From contig JACAVV010000012.1 of the NCBI GenBank assembly GCA_024648695.1, positions 50,100 through 114,099 on the forward strand: DNA of 64,000 nucleotides. The letters run 5' to 3'. The stretch is from Nitrospina sp. Lineage in GTDB: Bacteria > Nitrospinota > Nitrospinia > Nitrospinales > JACRGP01. Positions 17,732 to 27,120 of the stretch are shown here, piece by piece. Position 1 is the stretch's first letter; each line of letters begins with the position of its first letter. Below the pieces are notes generated by a model. It did no database searches and was not told the origin of the DNA. It saw nothing but the letters and a program-made list of their open reading frames with translations. The position numbers and the translations under genes are program-made.

Positions 17732-18781
17732 ATGGGTGAAGGCGGCAACGAACCTGGCTTGATTAAAATGAAAATCCATCCGGAAATTCTGGAGGAACTC
17801 GGTGTCCGCGATCCCGAAGAGGTCAAGCGGGAACAAACCATTATGAAAATGGTTCGCCAACTCAAGAAGGAATTGAAAAACGACCCGGACAACCCGGACA
17901 AACTAATCGAATTGGCAACCCTTTATGTAGATGGCGGAAATTACGAAACCGCCATCAAGACACTCAAGGGTGTGATCAGTAACCATCCCAACATTGCTAA
18001 GGCCTACAAGGTTTTGGGAGCCGCCTATTGTTTGTTCAAGCACGAAGACGAAGCGATTCGCGAATTGAACCGTGCCGCGGAACTGGATCCGGAGGATGCG
18101 GAAAACTTTTTTAATTTGGGTGGCGTCTATTTGCTGAGGGACATGTATGGCGGTGCGGCGGATTGCTTTGAGAAGGTGATTGAACTGGATCCCACCGATG
18201 CCGTTGCTTACGCCAATCTGGCGGCCGCATACGATATGCAAAAAATGTATACTGAAGAAATTCGCATCCTCAAAAAAGTGTTGATGTTCAATCCAGAAGA
18301 TAAGGAGTTAAGAAGCGCCTTATCGACCGCGTATTTTAACGATGGGGATTTCGAAAGCGCTCTCAACGCTGCCCTTTGTGTTGTGGAACTGGATGATAAG
18401 GATCCTCAAGCCTACTGTAACCTGGGGAGCTGTTTCGGCGCACGCACGATGACCGAAGACGCTATCAATGCCTTTAAAAAATCCATTGAACTGGATCCGG
18501 AATTTTCCTTGCCGCACACCAACCTGGGTAGCATTTACGCTTCCATGGGAAGAGTGGAAGCCGCGATTAAAGAGTTCCGGCTGGCCACTTCTCTCAACAG
18601 TAGCGATGCCCTGGCCTGGCTCAACCTGTTCAATTGCCTGAAAGAACTTGGCAATATGGAAGAGGCGCAAGAGGCTTACAAGAAATATGAAGCGATCATG
18701 GCCGGTCCCAGACAGGCGGACACGGTGGACATGGCAGGAATACCTGGAGGTGTTTCCACGTCTGGAGATACAGTTTCCTGA
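17732..18781 (+). CDS. Tetratricopeptide-repeat protein
   Basis: 349 residues with about seven consecutive TPRs (roughly residues 55-325). The AELDPEDAENFFNLGGVYLL, IELDPTDAVAYANLAAAYDM and IELDPEFSLPHTNLGSIYASMG units are canonical. The first 50 residues form a charged helical lead. There is no signal peptide. ATG start preceded by AGAGGAG. It is followed closely by the MidA-like gene. It is expected to be a soluble protein-binding scaffold; no partner can be named from the sequence. Confidence 0.9.
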   Translation: MGEGGNEPGLIKMKIHPEILEELGVRDPEEVKREQTIMKMVRQLKKELKNDPDNPDKLIELATLYVDGGNYETAIKTLKGVISNHPNIAKAYKVLGAAYCLFKHEDEAIRELNRAAELDPEDAENFFNLGGVYLLRDMYGGAADCFEKVIELDPTDAVAYANLAAAYDMQKMYTEEIRILKKVLMFNPEDKELRSALSTAYFNDGDFESALNAALCVVELDDKDPQAYCNLGSCFGARTMTEDAINAFKKSIELDPEFSLPHTNLGSIYASMGRVEAAIKEFRLATSLNSSDALAWLNLFNCLKELGNMEEAQEAYKKYEAIMAGPRQADTVDMAGIPGGVSTSGDTVS

Positions 18782-18804
18782 TTTTCAGACACTGACCCCA
18801 TTCC

Positions 18805-20184
18805 ATGTCCCAGCCCCCCCCGCATTTGCTCCCCCTTGGGGACTACAAACCGTCTGACCAATGGGCCACCCACGTCAATGCGATTTTTTACGGGATACAA
18901 GGTCCAGGCATTCACAACCATTTCCAGACGTATGTGAGCCTGGACCATCGCTTGGCCCACGCGCTTGCGGACGAATACTTTCAAAATTTCGGAGAAGATC
19001 CCGGCACCACTCGTTTTATTCATGAATGGGGTGTGGGTAACGGCAATCTGGCCGCCTGCTTTCTCTCCCGGCTGAAAGAAATCGATACGGAAAATCGTGT
19101 CTACCCCAACATACGCTATCTCCTTTGCGATTATTCTGAAGAAATACTAAAAGGCGTCCGCAACAATCCGCGCCTGCAAGCGCATCAAGGTACCTTTTCC
19201 ACCGTGCGCGTGGATGCGGAATCCTTGAACTGCTTCAAGCCTGGACGGGCACACAAAATTATTTCCAACGAGATATGGGATGACCTGGCAACCAAGGTCC
19301 TGCTAAAACATGATGGGCTTTTGTTTGAGGAGTATCTGCAACCCTATCTGGATCCAGCCCTCATTCCAATGCCTGAAGAGGAGTTCCTGGCTCATTTCAA
19401 TGACCGGGACCTTGAGGTATTAAAATCCTGTCCCCCCTTTTTGCAGGCTATTCACTGGGAACGAGACTACCAAAAGGTGGACATCTCGGATTGGCCCTTT
19501 TCAGATACTCTCGAAGCCCATTTGAAGGGTATCGAAGAAGGCATACCCACCCCTGTCAACACCGGCGCGTTTGAAACCTTGAAACGGGCCAAAATTCAGC
19601 TCGCAGAAGATAATCTGGGTTACACGGGATTCGATTACGGCATGTTTTCATTCAGGGAATTGAATGCCCACGGCCGGCCTTATTTCAACCTGTACGGCGG
19701 CCAATACACCTTCATGGTCAATTTTGAATTGTTGGAAGCAGTGGGCAAGTCGCTTGGATTTCAAAATATCGAAAAGCAACTGCAACACGATTATGTGGGC
19801 AGGCATCTGGAAGACAAGGTGGTCAGTGTTCTGGAGTTGGTGCAATCGCACCCGCAGGCTCCGGAAATGCCTCCCTGGGATCAAGACGTTTTAATGCTTC
19901 GAACCCTGCATGCCTTGAACAACCAATATAAAAATCCATACCCACACAAAATGGAATACCCCATGATGGAGGGCACACCCAAAAAGCAACGCAAGCTGAT
20001 CAAGCAATTGCAAAAAACACTAAGCGCCACCGGTGTGCCGGATACTGTCGCTTATGTTACCTGGTCCGAAGTGATTTCCAGTTCTAAAAAACTCAGGCAA
20101 TTGGGCTACCGTGAAAAGGATTTGCAAAACGCCCTTAGCTTCCCCAACCAGCCCATCGCATTTTCCCGCATCCAGTTTAAATAA
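18805..20184 (+). CDS. MidA/NDUFAF7-like SAM-dependent methyltransferase homologue
   Basis: 459 residues. The layout matches the MidA family: an N-terminal NAIFYG segment, a SAM-binding glycine motif in HEWGVGNGNLAACFL, the acidic strand end YLLCDYSE, and the SNEIWDDLATKVL segment, where family members carry the ANEF-Asp motif. MidA proteins methylate an arginine of a respiratory complex I subunit in mitochondria; the bacterial role is less clear. The C-terminal half is diverged and longer than usual. It lies 23 bases after the TPR gene. Family assignment is probable; the substrate is not known. Confidence 0.7.
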   Translation: MSQPPPHLLPLGDYKPSDQWATHVNAIFYGIQGPGIHNHFQTYVSLDHRLAHALADEYFQNFGEDPGTTRFIHEWGVGNGNLAACFLSRLKEIDTENRVYPNIRYLLCDYSEEILKGVRNNPRLQAHQGTFSTVRVDAESLNCFKPGRAHKIISNEIWDDLATKVLLKHDGLLFEEYLQPYLDPALIPMPEEEFLAHFNDRDLEVLKSCPPFLQAIHWERDYQKVDISDWPFSDTLEAHLKGIEEGIPTPVNTGAFETLKRAKIQLAEDNLGYTGFDYGMFSFRELNAHGRPYFNLYGGQYTFMVNFELLEAVGKSLGFQNIEKQLQHDYVGRHLEDKVVSVLELVQSHPQAPEMPPWDQDVLMLRTLHALNNQYKNPYPHKMEYPMMEGTPKKQRKLIKQLQKTLSATGVPDTVAYVTWSEVISSSKKLRQLGYREKDLQNALSFPNQPIAFSRIQFK

Positions 20185-20218
20185 TCCTCACCTTTTACCG
20201 CCTGGGGAGAAGCCGAGA

Positions 20219-20393
20219 TTAGATAGCCCGAGTTATGGATAAGAAGGGGGAAACCCAAAAAGTCGTTTTAATTGGTCAAAGAATTTATTGAGGCCTCTAA
20301 ATTGTTGGCCTTCGGCCTCATTTATCCACCTCACCTTATTCCTCTCCTTCCAGGGGAGAGGGGGCTTCTTATCCACAACTTTGGTTAGATAGA
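20219..20393. repeat. Intergenic inverted-repeat element with dispersed-repeat copy B
   Basis: Between two convergent genes lies an element bounded by 15-bp inverted arms with one mismatch (20232-20246 and 20365-20379, gttatggataagaag and its complement). Its right half (20308-20375) is copy B of the repeat also seen at 6623-6690, with an internal CCTCTCC/GGAGAGG hairpin. It could act as a bidirectional terminator or be a small mobile palindromic element. Confidence 0.6.
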
Positions 20394-20394
20394 A

Positions 20395-21822
20395 TCACAT
20401 CCTGAAAGTAAGCATTGAACCAAGGTAGGTGATGTCTTTTCCGGGTGAGGTGTCTTTGATGAACTGACCGGCGTCGAAATAGACGAATGTTGCTTTGATG
20501 TCCAGGTAACGGTTAAAAATGTATTTGATCTCCAACTCCGGCTGAGTGCCTACATAACGGGCGCGACTCGGTCCGCTTCTATTCAAAAGCCCGCTCCCTA
20601 TAGAATAAATGCCGTCTTCCAAACTGTCGCGCCAGATGAATTGACTGCTGGCTGTTAGCGTCCAGTGTTTTCCCATTTTCAGGTTGATTCTGGGGTGAAG
20701 GTCGCGCTGGTTGATCAAACCGGATGCGGCGAGCTGGCTGATGTGCTTCCCCTTTGGGAAAAAGGGATTGAAGGAATTCAGTTCGTTGTCATTGGGGTCA
20801 TCATCTCCACTATACAAGTCTGCGCGCAAACTCAGTCGCAGTGAGACCGCGGGACTGAATCGAAATGTGTAGCCGGTATCAGAGGCCAGTGCGTAGGCGT
20901 GGATGTCTCCGTTCCCGAAGTCTCCGAACTGGTAGAGAAGCTCAAAGTTGTAATCCAGTTGGGAGATTTTTCCAAAGAGACGCGTGCCCAGGGTATGGCG
21001 AACCTCGTCGGCTGTGCCCTGGTTGAACGTCGCGTCGTTGCGGTGGTGGCCAAGGTAATACAGGTCGATGGAACCCGGTAGGTTCGCAGGCAGGGTATGC
21101 ACTCCGTACAAGCCCCAAAGGGTCTGGTCGTCGCTGGATTCGTCGTCGAAGTATCCTCGCTTTAAGTTGACGGGTCGGGCGCCGAACACGCGGGCATCCC
21201 ACCCGCCAGCGCGGAGGATTCCGGTCACGGCATCATGACTCAGGCGCATGTTGGGTCGCTCACGGTAGTTTAGAAACCGGCGCGATCCGAAAATAATTTC
21301 CTGCCGCCCGAATCGAACGGTTAACGATTTTTCTTTTTTCACGCCCAACACCTGCCAGTCGGAAAACGCTTGATGCAGGTCAAACCGGTCCTCATCCACC
21401 CCACGCGGTCCGCCGGAGCGGCCCGCTTCAATGCCACTCATGAACTGTACAAAAATCCGAAAGCGTTCCCCGGCATGGAAATCGCTGTGAAGTAGCCACC
21501 TCTGCAAATAGTAACCATCGTTGTCCTGAGGCCCGCGTCCCCAATTATTATTATCTATGAATTCGTAATGCTGGCGGGTTTCGGCGCCGAAGGAAAAAAA
21601 GGTGTCGCCACGTTTATTGAGAGGAATGTATTTAAGAGCATCGAACCATTCCGTCCGCTTCTTGGGATCTTTTAGAAAAGAATAATTTTCTTTGTAGCGC
21701 GATGCATTGAACGCGGGCCTATTATAATCTGGAGATTCATCTGCCTGGGCTTTTGCGCACGGAGTTAAAAGTAGTGCCGCTAGAACAAAAAACCAAAGTC
21801 TAAAATTCATTTTCTTTGACAT
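20395..21822 (-). CDS. Alginate-export-family outer-membrane porin
   Basis: 475 residues with a signal peptide (about 1-28, cleavage near AKAQADE). The mature protein resembles the alginate-export / AlgE-like beta-barrel family: FFSFGAETRQHYEF, YYLQRWLLHSDFHAGERFRIFVQF, the LTVRFGRQEIIFGSRRFL segment and alternating hydrophobic strands to the end, closing with an aromatic-poor LTFRM strand. About 18 strands would be expected. It is likely an outer-membrane channel for an anionic solute or polysaccharide; specificity cannot be told. Convergent with the MidA-like gene. Confidence 0.88.
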   Translation of the reverse strand: MSKKMNFRLWFFVLAALLLTPCAKAQADESPDYNRPAFNASRYKENYSFLKDPKKRTEWFDALKYIPLNKRGDTFFSFGAETRQHYEFIDNNNWGRGPQDNDGYYLQRWLLHSDFHAGERFRIFVQFMSGIEAGRSGGPRGVDEDRFDLHQAFSDWQVLGVKKEKSLTVRFGRQEIIFGSRRFLNYRERPNMRLSHDAVTGILRAGGWDARVFGARPVNLKRGYFDDESSDDQTLWGLYGVHTLPANLPGSIDLYYLGHHRNDATFNQGTADEVRHTLGTRLFGKISQLDYNFELLYQFGDFGNGDIHAYALASDTGYTFRFSPAVSLRLSLRADLYSGDDDPNDNELNSFNPFFPKGKHISQLAASGLINQRDLHPRINLKMGKHWTLTASSQFIWRDSLEDGIYSIGSGLLNRSGPSRARYVGTQPELEIKYIFNRYLDIKATFVYFDAGQFIKDTSPGKDITYLGSMLTFRM

Positions 21823-22912
21823 AAAATCCTTCTAAAAATTATCATTGATCTGATGAATTATAGATAACGATTACCCTGTAGATCACAGAGTCTTCTCCCC
21901 CTTAACAATAATCTTGGATCAAAGGGAAATAATTTTCAACTTTTCTAAATATAAAAACCAGGTTTATTTCCAGCGCAGAGTAGAGGGCCTTATCGGAATC
22001 CAATACTACCAAAAGTTTTTAATTTTTTAGCCTCTGTACGTTCCTGTACTATTTTCTAAGCCTTTAAAGATCAATTTCATAGCGAATATGTTAAAAACGT
22101 TCAGGACCAGTGAATGAACGGAACCCAATAGACTCCTCAAATCTATCGATCTGAAAATAAAAATCGTGAAATGATAGTATAAGGATTGAGGGTCCATCTC
22201 AGAATAATATAAGAAATATTGTTACGGTTGAAAATCCCTAAAACCATTAATAATAATTATTTACTAACGTTAGGAGGGTTAGGAAACAGCCGAAAATCAG
22301 TAAATCGTGGAGCGGCCCAAAGCTAGGATATCAAAACAAATGATGTGCTATAAGCTAAGCTTGATCGGGTTCTTTCATCCACCCTTTGAACCATTATTTT
22401 TTGGAGAACGTGGAATGAACACCTTCCCACTGGAAAAATTCAATCGCGGTTTTTCTATTATTTCCTTAGCCGTGAACCCAGTCATATGCTCTGAGGCACG
22501 ATTAAGGAAGGTTGCCCTTTCTTCAGCATCGAGACCGTAGATTCCCTACCCGGCCGATTCCAGAATCAGCTTATTTAGGTATAAAACCTCTTTTAATTGC
22601 TGTGGAAAAGACTCTGATTGAGAGTTGCTTTTTGAATCCGGTTTCATGGCTCTAGCGTGTTACTATTCAACATCAGAATCAACGAAAATTCGTTAATCCG
22701 CTATCCAGTCTATCTAAATTTCGTTATTAGCGAAAAATCGCATTAAACTATTGCCTCCACAGAACCCAAAACTCCTTAATTTTAAATAGCTTAACCCATA
22801 CTCTAAACTTTGGCACGAATTCTGCTCTACCCAGAATGAGTACAAACTATAGCGGTGCGATCAATATTATTGACCACCCTTTTTTAACAATACTAAATGA
22901 AGGAGAAACAAA
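21823..22912. other. Long AT-rich gap without a supported gene
   Basis: About 1.1 kb upstream of both the porin (-) and the isochorismatase (+). One open frame of 77 codons (22307-22540, +) exists, but it has no ribosome-binding site, and no recognisable domain or composition supports it. The base composition is clearly more AT-rich than the flanking genes, which together with the debris downstream suggests decayed or acquired DNA. Confidence 0.5.
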
Positions 22913-23605
22913 ATGGCACTTCCCAATCCAGGCATGCTGGTAGAAGCAGACAATACGGCCTTAGTCGTCACCGACCCGCAAAATGATTTTTTGAGTCCCC
23001 AAGGCGTGACTTGGGGAGTGGTGGGCGAGAGCGTTGAGGAAAACCACACAGTCAACAATATTGAAGCTCTTTTTAGGGCCGCAAAGGAAAACAACCTTCC
23101 CATTTTCATCTCACCTCATTACTACTACCCCACCGATCACGGCTGGAAATTCGAGGGAGCCCTTGAGAAACTGATGCATAGTATAAATATGTTTGACCGT
23201 AAAGGTCCTTTGAACCTTGAAGGTTTCAAAGGCTCAGGTCCCGATTGGTTAGAGCGTTACAAACCCTATATCGAAAGCGAAAATACCATAGTGGTGAATC
23301 CGCATAAGGTGTATGGACCAGAGACAAACGACCTCGTCCTGCAATTGCGAAAACGGGGAATCGACAAAGTCATTCTTGGGGGAATGTCGGCCAACCTCTG
23401 TGTCGAAAGCCACTTGAGGGAATTGCTGGAGCAGGGCTTTGAAGTTGCTGTGGTTAAGGATGCAACTGCCGCGGCAAAGGTTCCGGAGGGTAATGGATAT
23501 GATGCGGCCGTAACCAATTATCGTTTTCTAGCCAATACCGTTTGGTCCACTGAAGAGGCTGTGGCTTTAATTTCACAAGGGGAAACCAGAGCTACAGTAT
23601 CTTAA
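22913..23605 (+). CDS. Isochorismatase-family cysteine hydrolase
   Basis: 230 residues. The catalytic triad of the family is visible: Asp in VVTDPQNDFL (about residue 21), Lys in VVNPHKVYG (about 128), and the nucleophilic Cys in GGMSANLCVESH (about 163), with a cis-peptide before the helix. Members hydrolyse amides or ethers such as nicotinamide, ureidoacrylate or isochorismate. The substrate is not determined. ATG start with AAGGAG about eight bases upstream. The gene is an isolated unit in a poorly packed region, followed by non-coding debris and an OYE gene. Confidence 0.92.
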   Translation: MALPNPGMLVEADNTALVVTDPQNDFLSPQGVTWGVVGESVEENHTVNNIEALFRAAKENNLPIFISPHYYYPTDHGWKFEGALEKLMHSINMFDRKGPLNLEGFKGSGPDWLERYKPYIESENTIVVNPHKVYGPETNDLVLQLRKRGIDKVILGGMSANLCVESHLRELLEQGFEVAVVKDATAAAKVPEGNGYDAAVTNYRFLANTVWSTEEAVALISQGETRATVS

Positions 23606-23609
23606 AAAA

Positions 23610-23831
23610 CAACTGTTAATTGCCGGAGGAATTCGTTCCACCACAAACTTAAGAGAGAAAAATCAAATAAATACAGAAAAGTTTGAAGGCATCTCTTGCG
23701 CCTGTGCCGAATTATTTGGGGAGGACACCTCTGAATACGTATTAATCAAGGATAACTCCGTCCCAATAACCACAGGTCTTCCCAGTCTCAGTAATCTTCA
23801 AGACCAGAGAGTCAATTTCCTCATATTTTAA
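23610..23831 (+). pseudogene. Orphan open frame without start, possible gene remnant
   Basis: Directly after the isochorismatase stop, in another frame, 73 codons are open up to TAA 23829-23831. They contain protein-like segments such as ISCACAELFGEDTSEYVLIKD, but no ATG and no ribosome-binding site. I do not recognise the family. It could be a decayed small-enzyme fragment or chance. A C6/G6 hairpin (about 23844-23865) follows. Confidence 0.3.
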
Positions 23832-23898
23832 CATGTCAAGAGTCCCCCCACTTTATTGAGGGGGGCTTTGATAATATATATCCGAAAGGAGTTCAGTC

Positions 23899-23985
23899 AT
23901 GGCAAAGCATTTTATGGAGTTCGCGCTCAACGACAGCGTTCGAAAAGTTTAGAAACAGTACGGCCCCGCGCGTCAAACCAAAATA
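23899..23985 (+). pseudogene. Fragment of a pyridoxamine-phosphate-oxidase-like gene
   Basis: A good ribosome-binding site (AAAGGAG) precedes ATG 23899. The frame reads MAKHFMEFALNDSVRKV, then an in-frame TAG (23950-23952), then KQYGPARQ. This resembles the N-terminus of short PNPOx-like proteins, which typically read M-x-x-x-F-x-E-x-A-F-x-x-x-V-x-x-x-Q-x-x-x-G-S-R. Only about 30 codons remain. Assignment rests on motif memory and is tentative. Confidence 0.45.
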
Positions 23986-23998
23986 TGGAGAACCAATA

Positions 23999-25105
23999 AT
24001 GAATACTGAAACAGAATCAAAAAATTTGCTAAGTACTTTTCAACTGGGGGATCTTGAACTGAAAAACAGGGTGGTTTTGGCACCTATGACGAGAGCCCGT
24101 TCGGGAAAGGAGCGAATGGCGAATGATTTAATGGAAGAATATTATGCTCAAAGATCAACTGCAGGGCTCCTTATTACCGAGGCTACTGTAATTTCTAAAC
24201 AGGGAATCGGCTGGATCAATTCCCCAGGAATTTATAGGGAGGACCAGAGTAAGGCTTGGAAAAAAGTTACTCAGGCCGTTCATGACCGTGAGTCAATAAT
24301 TTTTTTACAATTGTGGCATACAGGTCGAGCCTCGCACAGTTCTTTCCATGATGGAGAACTGCCTGTTGCTCCTTCAGCGATAAAATTGAACGGAGAATAC
24401 ATACATACTCCACAGGGGAAGAAGGATCTCGAAATCCCTCGTGCACTCGATACAAGTGAAATACCCGCGATTGTTGAAGACTACAAAAAAGGAGCAAGAA
24501 GGGCTAAGGACGCGGGTTTTGATGGGGTAGAAATCCATAGCGCAAATGGATACCTCATAGATCAATTTCTGCAATCTAAAACTAATAAACGAACAGACAG
24601 TTATGGTGGAAGTTTAGAGAATCGTTGTCGATTTCTGTTTGAAATAGTGAAGGCAGTAACAGAAATCTGGCCAGCAAACAGGGTCGGAGTCCGAATCAGC
24701 CCCAATGGAAATTATAACGATATGGGTTCTGAAGATTATCGGGAAACATTCACCTATTTAGCCAGCCGACTGGACAAAATTGGATTGGCCTACCTTCATG
24801 TTATGGACGGGATTGCATTTGGTTTTCATGAACTTGGGGAACCAATGACGTTAAACGAATTTAGAGAAGTTTTTTCGGGACCAATTATAGGAAACTGTGG
24901 TTACACTCAGGAGACGGCAGAAATAGCTGTTAAAGAAAATAAAGCTGATTTGATAGCCTTTGGCCGTCCGTTTATCAGTAATCCCGATCTTGTAGATCGA
25001 TTCAGAAACGGTTGGCCTCTAGCCCAGGATGCTGATATTAGCTTGTGGTTTTCTTTTGAAAAGGAAGGTTACACCGATTTTAAATTTTATAATAATGGGT
25101 CGTAA
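23999..25105 (+). CDS. Old yellow enzyme / N-ethylmaleimide reductase-like flavoenzyme
   Basis: 368 residues, FMN-dependent ene-reductase of the NemA/OYE class. A TIM-barrel start reads LGDLELKNRVVLAPMTRARS. FMN and substrate residues sit in QLWHTGRASH and in GVEIHSANGYLIDQFLQ, and the barrel ends with GNCGYT and DLIAFGRPFISNPDLV. The HSAN motif carries the His and Asn that bind the substrate carbonyl. It reduces activated alkenes or nitro compounds with NAD(P)H. It sits downstream of a truncated flavin-type gene start in an AT-rich region, with adenine-rich codon use, which suggests transfer. ATG start. Confidence 0.93.
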   Translation: MNTETESKNLLSTFQLGDLELKNRVVLAPMTRARSGKERMANDLMEEYYAQRSTAGLLITEATVISKQGIGWINSPGIYREDQSKAWKKVTQAVHDRESIIFLQLWHTGRASHSSFHDGELPVAPSAIKLNGEYIHTPQGKKDLEIPRALDTSEIPAIVEDYKKGARRAKDAGFDGVEIHSANGYLIDQFLQSKTNKRTDSYGGSLENRCRFLFEIVKAVTEIWPANRVGVRISPNGNYNDMGSEDYRETFTYLASRLDKIGLAYLHVMDGIAFGFHELGEPMTLNEFREVFSGPIIGNCGYTQETAEIAVKENKADLIAFGRPFISNPDLVDRFRNGWPLAQDADISLWFSFEKEGYTDFKFYNNGS

Positions 25106-25687
25106 GAACTGGTAATTGTTGATTCATTACAAAGGACCTATGAGAGCGAGTTAATCCTCCTCCAGCTCCACCAACTCAGGCCAGGGTCTAAGGGAATCAC
25201 CCCGCAATCCATTATTATTTTTTTAAAATCAAATTATGATACAAAAAAATAAACGAATATTTAGTTAAAAAACTTATATAAACAACAGGAACCGGTTAAC
25301 CCATTCTCCTTCAAAGCCTCGGTCCATCTACACTTTTGTGGTAAAACCGACAAAGCAGTACCCATTACTATCTGAAATTATTAAAGTTTTTGTTCTTTGG
25401 CATTCCCGGTTTTCCACCCAAAAAACTATTTTTTTTCTGGAAATCAGAAGGTCAAAAAATCAATTATTTCAAAAGACTAATTGAAAACCTGTGTCGGGTT
25501 TCCCCTAAATGCGTAGTTTTCTCCAAGGATGAAAACTTTAAAGAAACCAATTCTCTTATTAGAGGGGAAGATTGGGCCTTTGCCTGAGATTACACTTGGG
25601 GAGTTTGTTTCACAGACAACTCTTGATTATCCATTATTCCGATGATTAGTTTTATCCACCTACTGTACCAATATCAACAGGTTTCAC
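25106..25687. other. AT-rich gap without a supported gene
   Basis: 580 bases between the OYE gene and the pentapeptide gene (convergent). One 65-codon open frame (25390-25587, +) is Phe/Lys-rich and lacks a ribosome-binding site, so I do not call it a gene. No terminator-grade hairpin was identified. Confidence 0.5.
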
Positions 25688-26107
25688 TCAATCGTCGTCG
25701 ATGCATTCCCAGGTGGTGTCAGAGGTCCATTCTATCTTGATATAATCCGGCAAACGGGTGTCTTTATCGAGGGTCGCCAAATCTATCTGGTCGCATGTCA
25801 GGTTTATTGCACCACTAAAGTCTGTTCCGCACAAATAGGCGTCAGTGAATTCTGCGCCTTCCAGGTCGGTATTGGATAAATTGGCTTCGCTCATGATGGC
25901 TCCTGTGAAATCCACATCGCATAACTTGGCGCCCTGAAAATTGGTGCGCAGGAGATACGCACTTGAAAAATCCGCGCCACGGAAATCGCCTTTACTGAGA
26001 TCCGCTCGCATCAGTTTGGCATTACACAGATCGATTCCCGCCGAGTCGGCTTTATTGGTTTCGACTTTATGTTTCAATTCCATCCATTCTGGTAGCATAA
26101 TACACAA
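25688..26107 (-). CDS. Pentapeptide-repeat protein
   Basis: 139 residues. From about residue 25 to 105 the sequence follows the A(D/N)LXX pattern: ADLSKGDFRGADFSSAYLLR, AKLCDVDFTGAIMSEANLSNTDLEGAEFTDAYLCGTDFSGA. About 16 pentapeptide units give a short right-handed quadrilateral beta-helix. An acidic end follows (TSDTTWECIDDD). No signal peptide; probably cytoplasmic. Some family members mimic DNA and bind gyrase, but most have unknown roles, and nothing here selects one. It is transcribed with the hypothetical gene upstream (41 bases apart). Confidence 0.9.
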   Translation of the reverse strand: MCIMLPEWMELKHKVETNKADSAGIDLCNAKLMRADLSKGDFRGADFSSAYLLRTNFQGAKLCDVDFTGAIMSEANLSNTDLEGAEFTDAYLCGTDFSGAINLTCDQIDLATLDKDTRLPDYIKIEWTSDTTWECIDDD

Positions 26108-26148
26108 TTCTCACAATCTGTTTTCAGAGTTAGCGGGTAGAGGTCGCA

Positions 26149-26619
26149 TCATTTTTCGTTATGCTTTTCCATCTCTCTCAACAGCTCATTGACCGTGTTT
26201 ACTGAGGTTATATTTTTAAAGGGAGACACCATGCCGACAAAGCTTGCACTGAGTGGTTCGCCACTTTCGCTCAGGATAATCATGCTGTTGACGTATTTTT
26301 CCTTGAACCAGGGAAGTGCCTTGCTATGAATGGGAGTGTTGAACTTCTCCACTTCAACATCCAGGGCGAACTTCCTTTTCAGAAAATCGCGCAATTCTTC
26401 GAGTTCCTCTTCATTCAAAAAATTGTTCGCCCGGCGTTGTAACCATCCCCGATCTTCTCCCGACTCCACCAGTTCGGAATAATCCGCTATCATATGGTGG
26501 CAGGGAATGAGGGGCTCATCCCGGAAATAGCAAACCCAATCAATACGAATATCTTTTTCTTCCAACTCCCCCATCAAGCGGGTCGCGGCAATTATGGAGT
26601 AGGGTCTATAAAGAACCAT
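26149..26619 (-). CDS. Hypothetical protein
   Basis: 156 residues, no known motif recognised. The sequence looks globular: alternating strand and helix character (IRIDWVCYF, then a Glu-rich helix NEEELEELRDFLKRKFAL), a possible beta strand in SMIILSESGEPLSASFVG, and a helical end. Two Cys in WVCYF and PCHHM. No signal peptide or membrane segment. Probably cotranscribed with the pentapeptide-repeat gene. Start at 26619, with upstream gene-poor sequence. Confidence 0.65.
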   Translation of the reverse strand: MVLYRPYSIIAATRLMGELEEKDIRIDWVCYFRDEPLIPCHHMIADYSELVESGEDRGWLQRRANNFLNEEELEELRDFLKRKFALDVEVEKFNTPIHSKALPWFKEKYVNSMIILSESGEPLSASFVGMVSPFKNITSVNTVNELLREMEKHNEK

Positions 26620-26777
26620 GAACGACAGGGTTTCCTTTTCCTGGCTTTTCCCTGAAACGGGACCTTCATTATCAAAAATTTAATAGCCTTTATTTTATCA
26701 CAACCCGTTGTTACCGGAGGCATTCAAATCTGATTTTCGGGGAACAGGGCATGGCCTTCTCCCCTCCCCAAACAAGC

Positions 26778-26912
26778 TTATCGGAAAAAAAGGGAAGCGA
26801 TATGCCATAAAAAGGAGGATCCGATCACGGCCAATCCGGCCAGGATGAGGATCAAATTGATTCTTGCTTTTTTGCGCTCTTCTTCGGTTAATTCTGGTTG
26901 AGGTTCTTCCAT
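26778..26912 (-). CDS. Small single-span membrane protein
   Basis: 44 residues. An acidic/polar N-terminal half (MEEPQPELTEEERKKARI) is followed by one hydrophobic span of about 20 residues (LILILAGLAVIGSSFLW) and a short Phe-Arg end. The layout (charged cytoplasmic end, then a TM helix) is typical of small membrane proteins. The ribosome-binding site is weak. There is a conflicting longer frame on the same strand without any domain, which I reject. Coding status is moderately supported by composition only; function unknown. Confidence 0.5.
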   Translation of the reverse strand: MEEPQPELTEEERKKARINLILILAGLAVIGSSFLWHIASLFFR

Positions 26913-27120
26913 GACACTGTCTTTTAAATAAGTTTAATCTCCCGATTCCACAGGTTGCCACCGCTTGAAACATCATTGGGTTACGCCTTGGAAACGGATT
27001 GTGCCACTGATTTTACAAAAAATGCAACTAAATGAAATCTAAAATTTCAGTGCCTTGCTGAAACGCCAGGCACAGCCATCAGCGTACCGTTTAATGAGAA
27101 TCAAAGATTGCCTGATCACT

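Noticed and set aside
22307-22540. 77-codon open frame in the AT-rich gap
   Set aside because: No ribosome-binding site, no recognisable domain and unusual composition.
25390-25587. 65-codon open frame after the OYE gene
   Set aside because: Phe/Lys-rich reading of AT-rich DNA without a ribosome-binding site.
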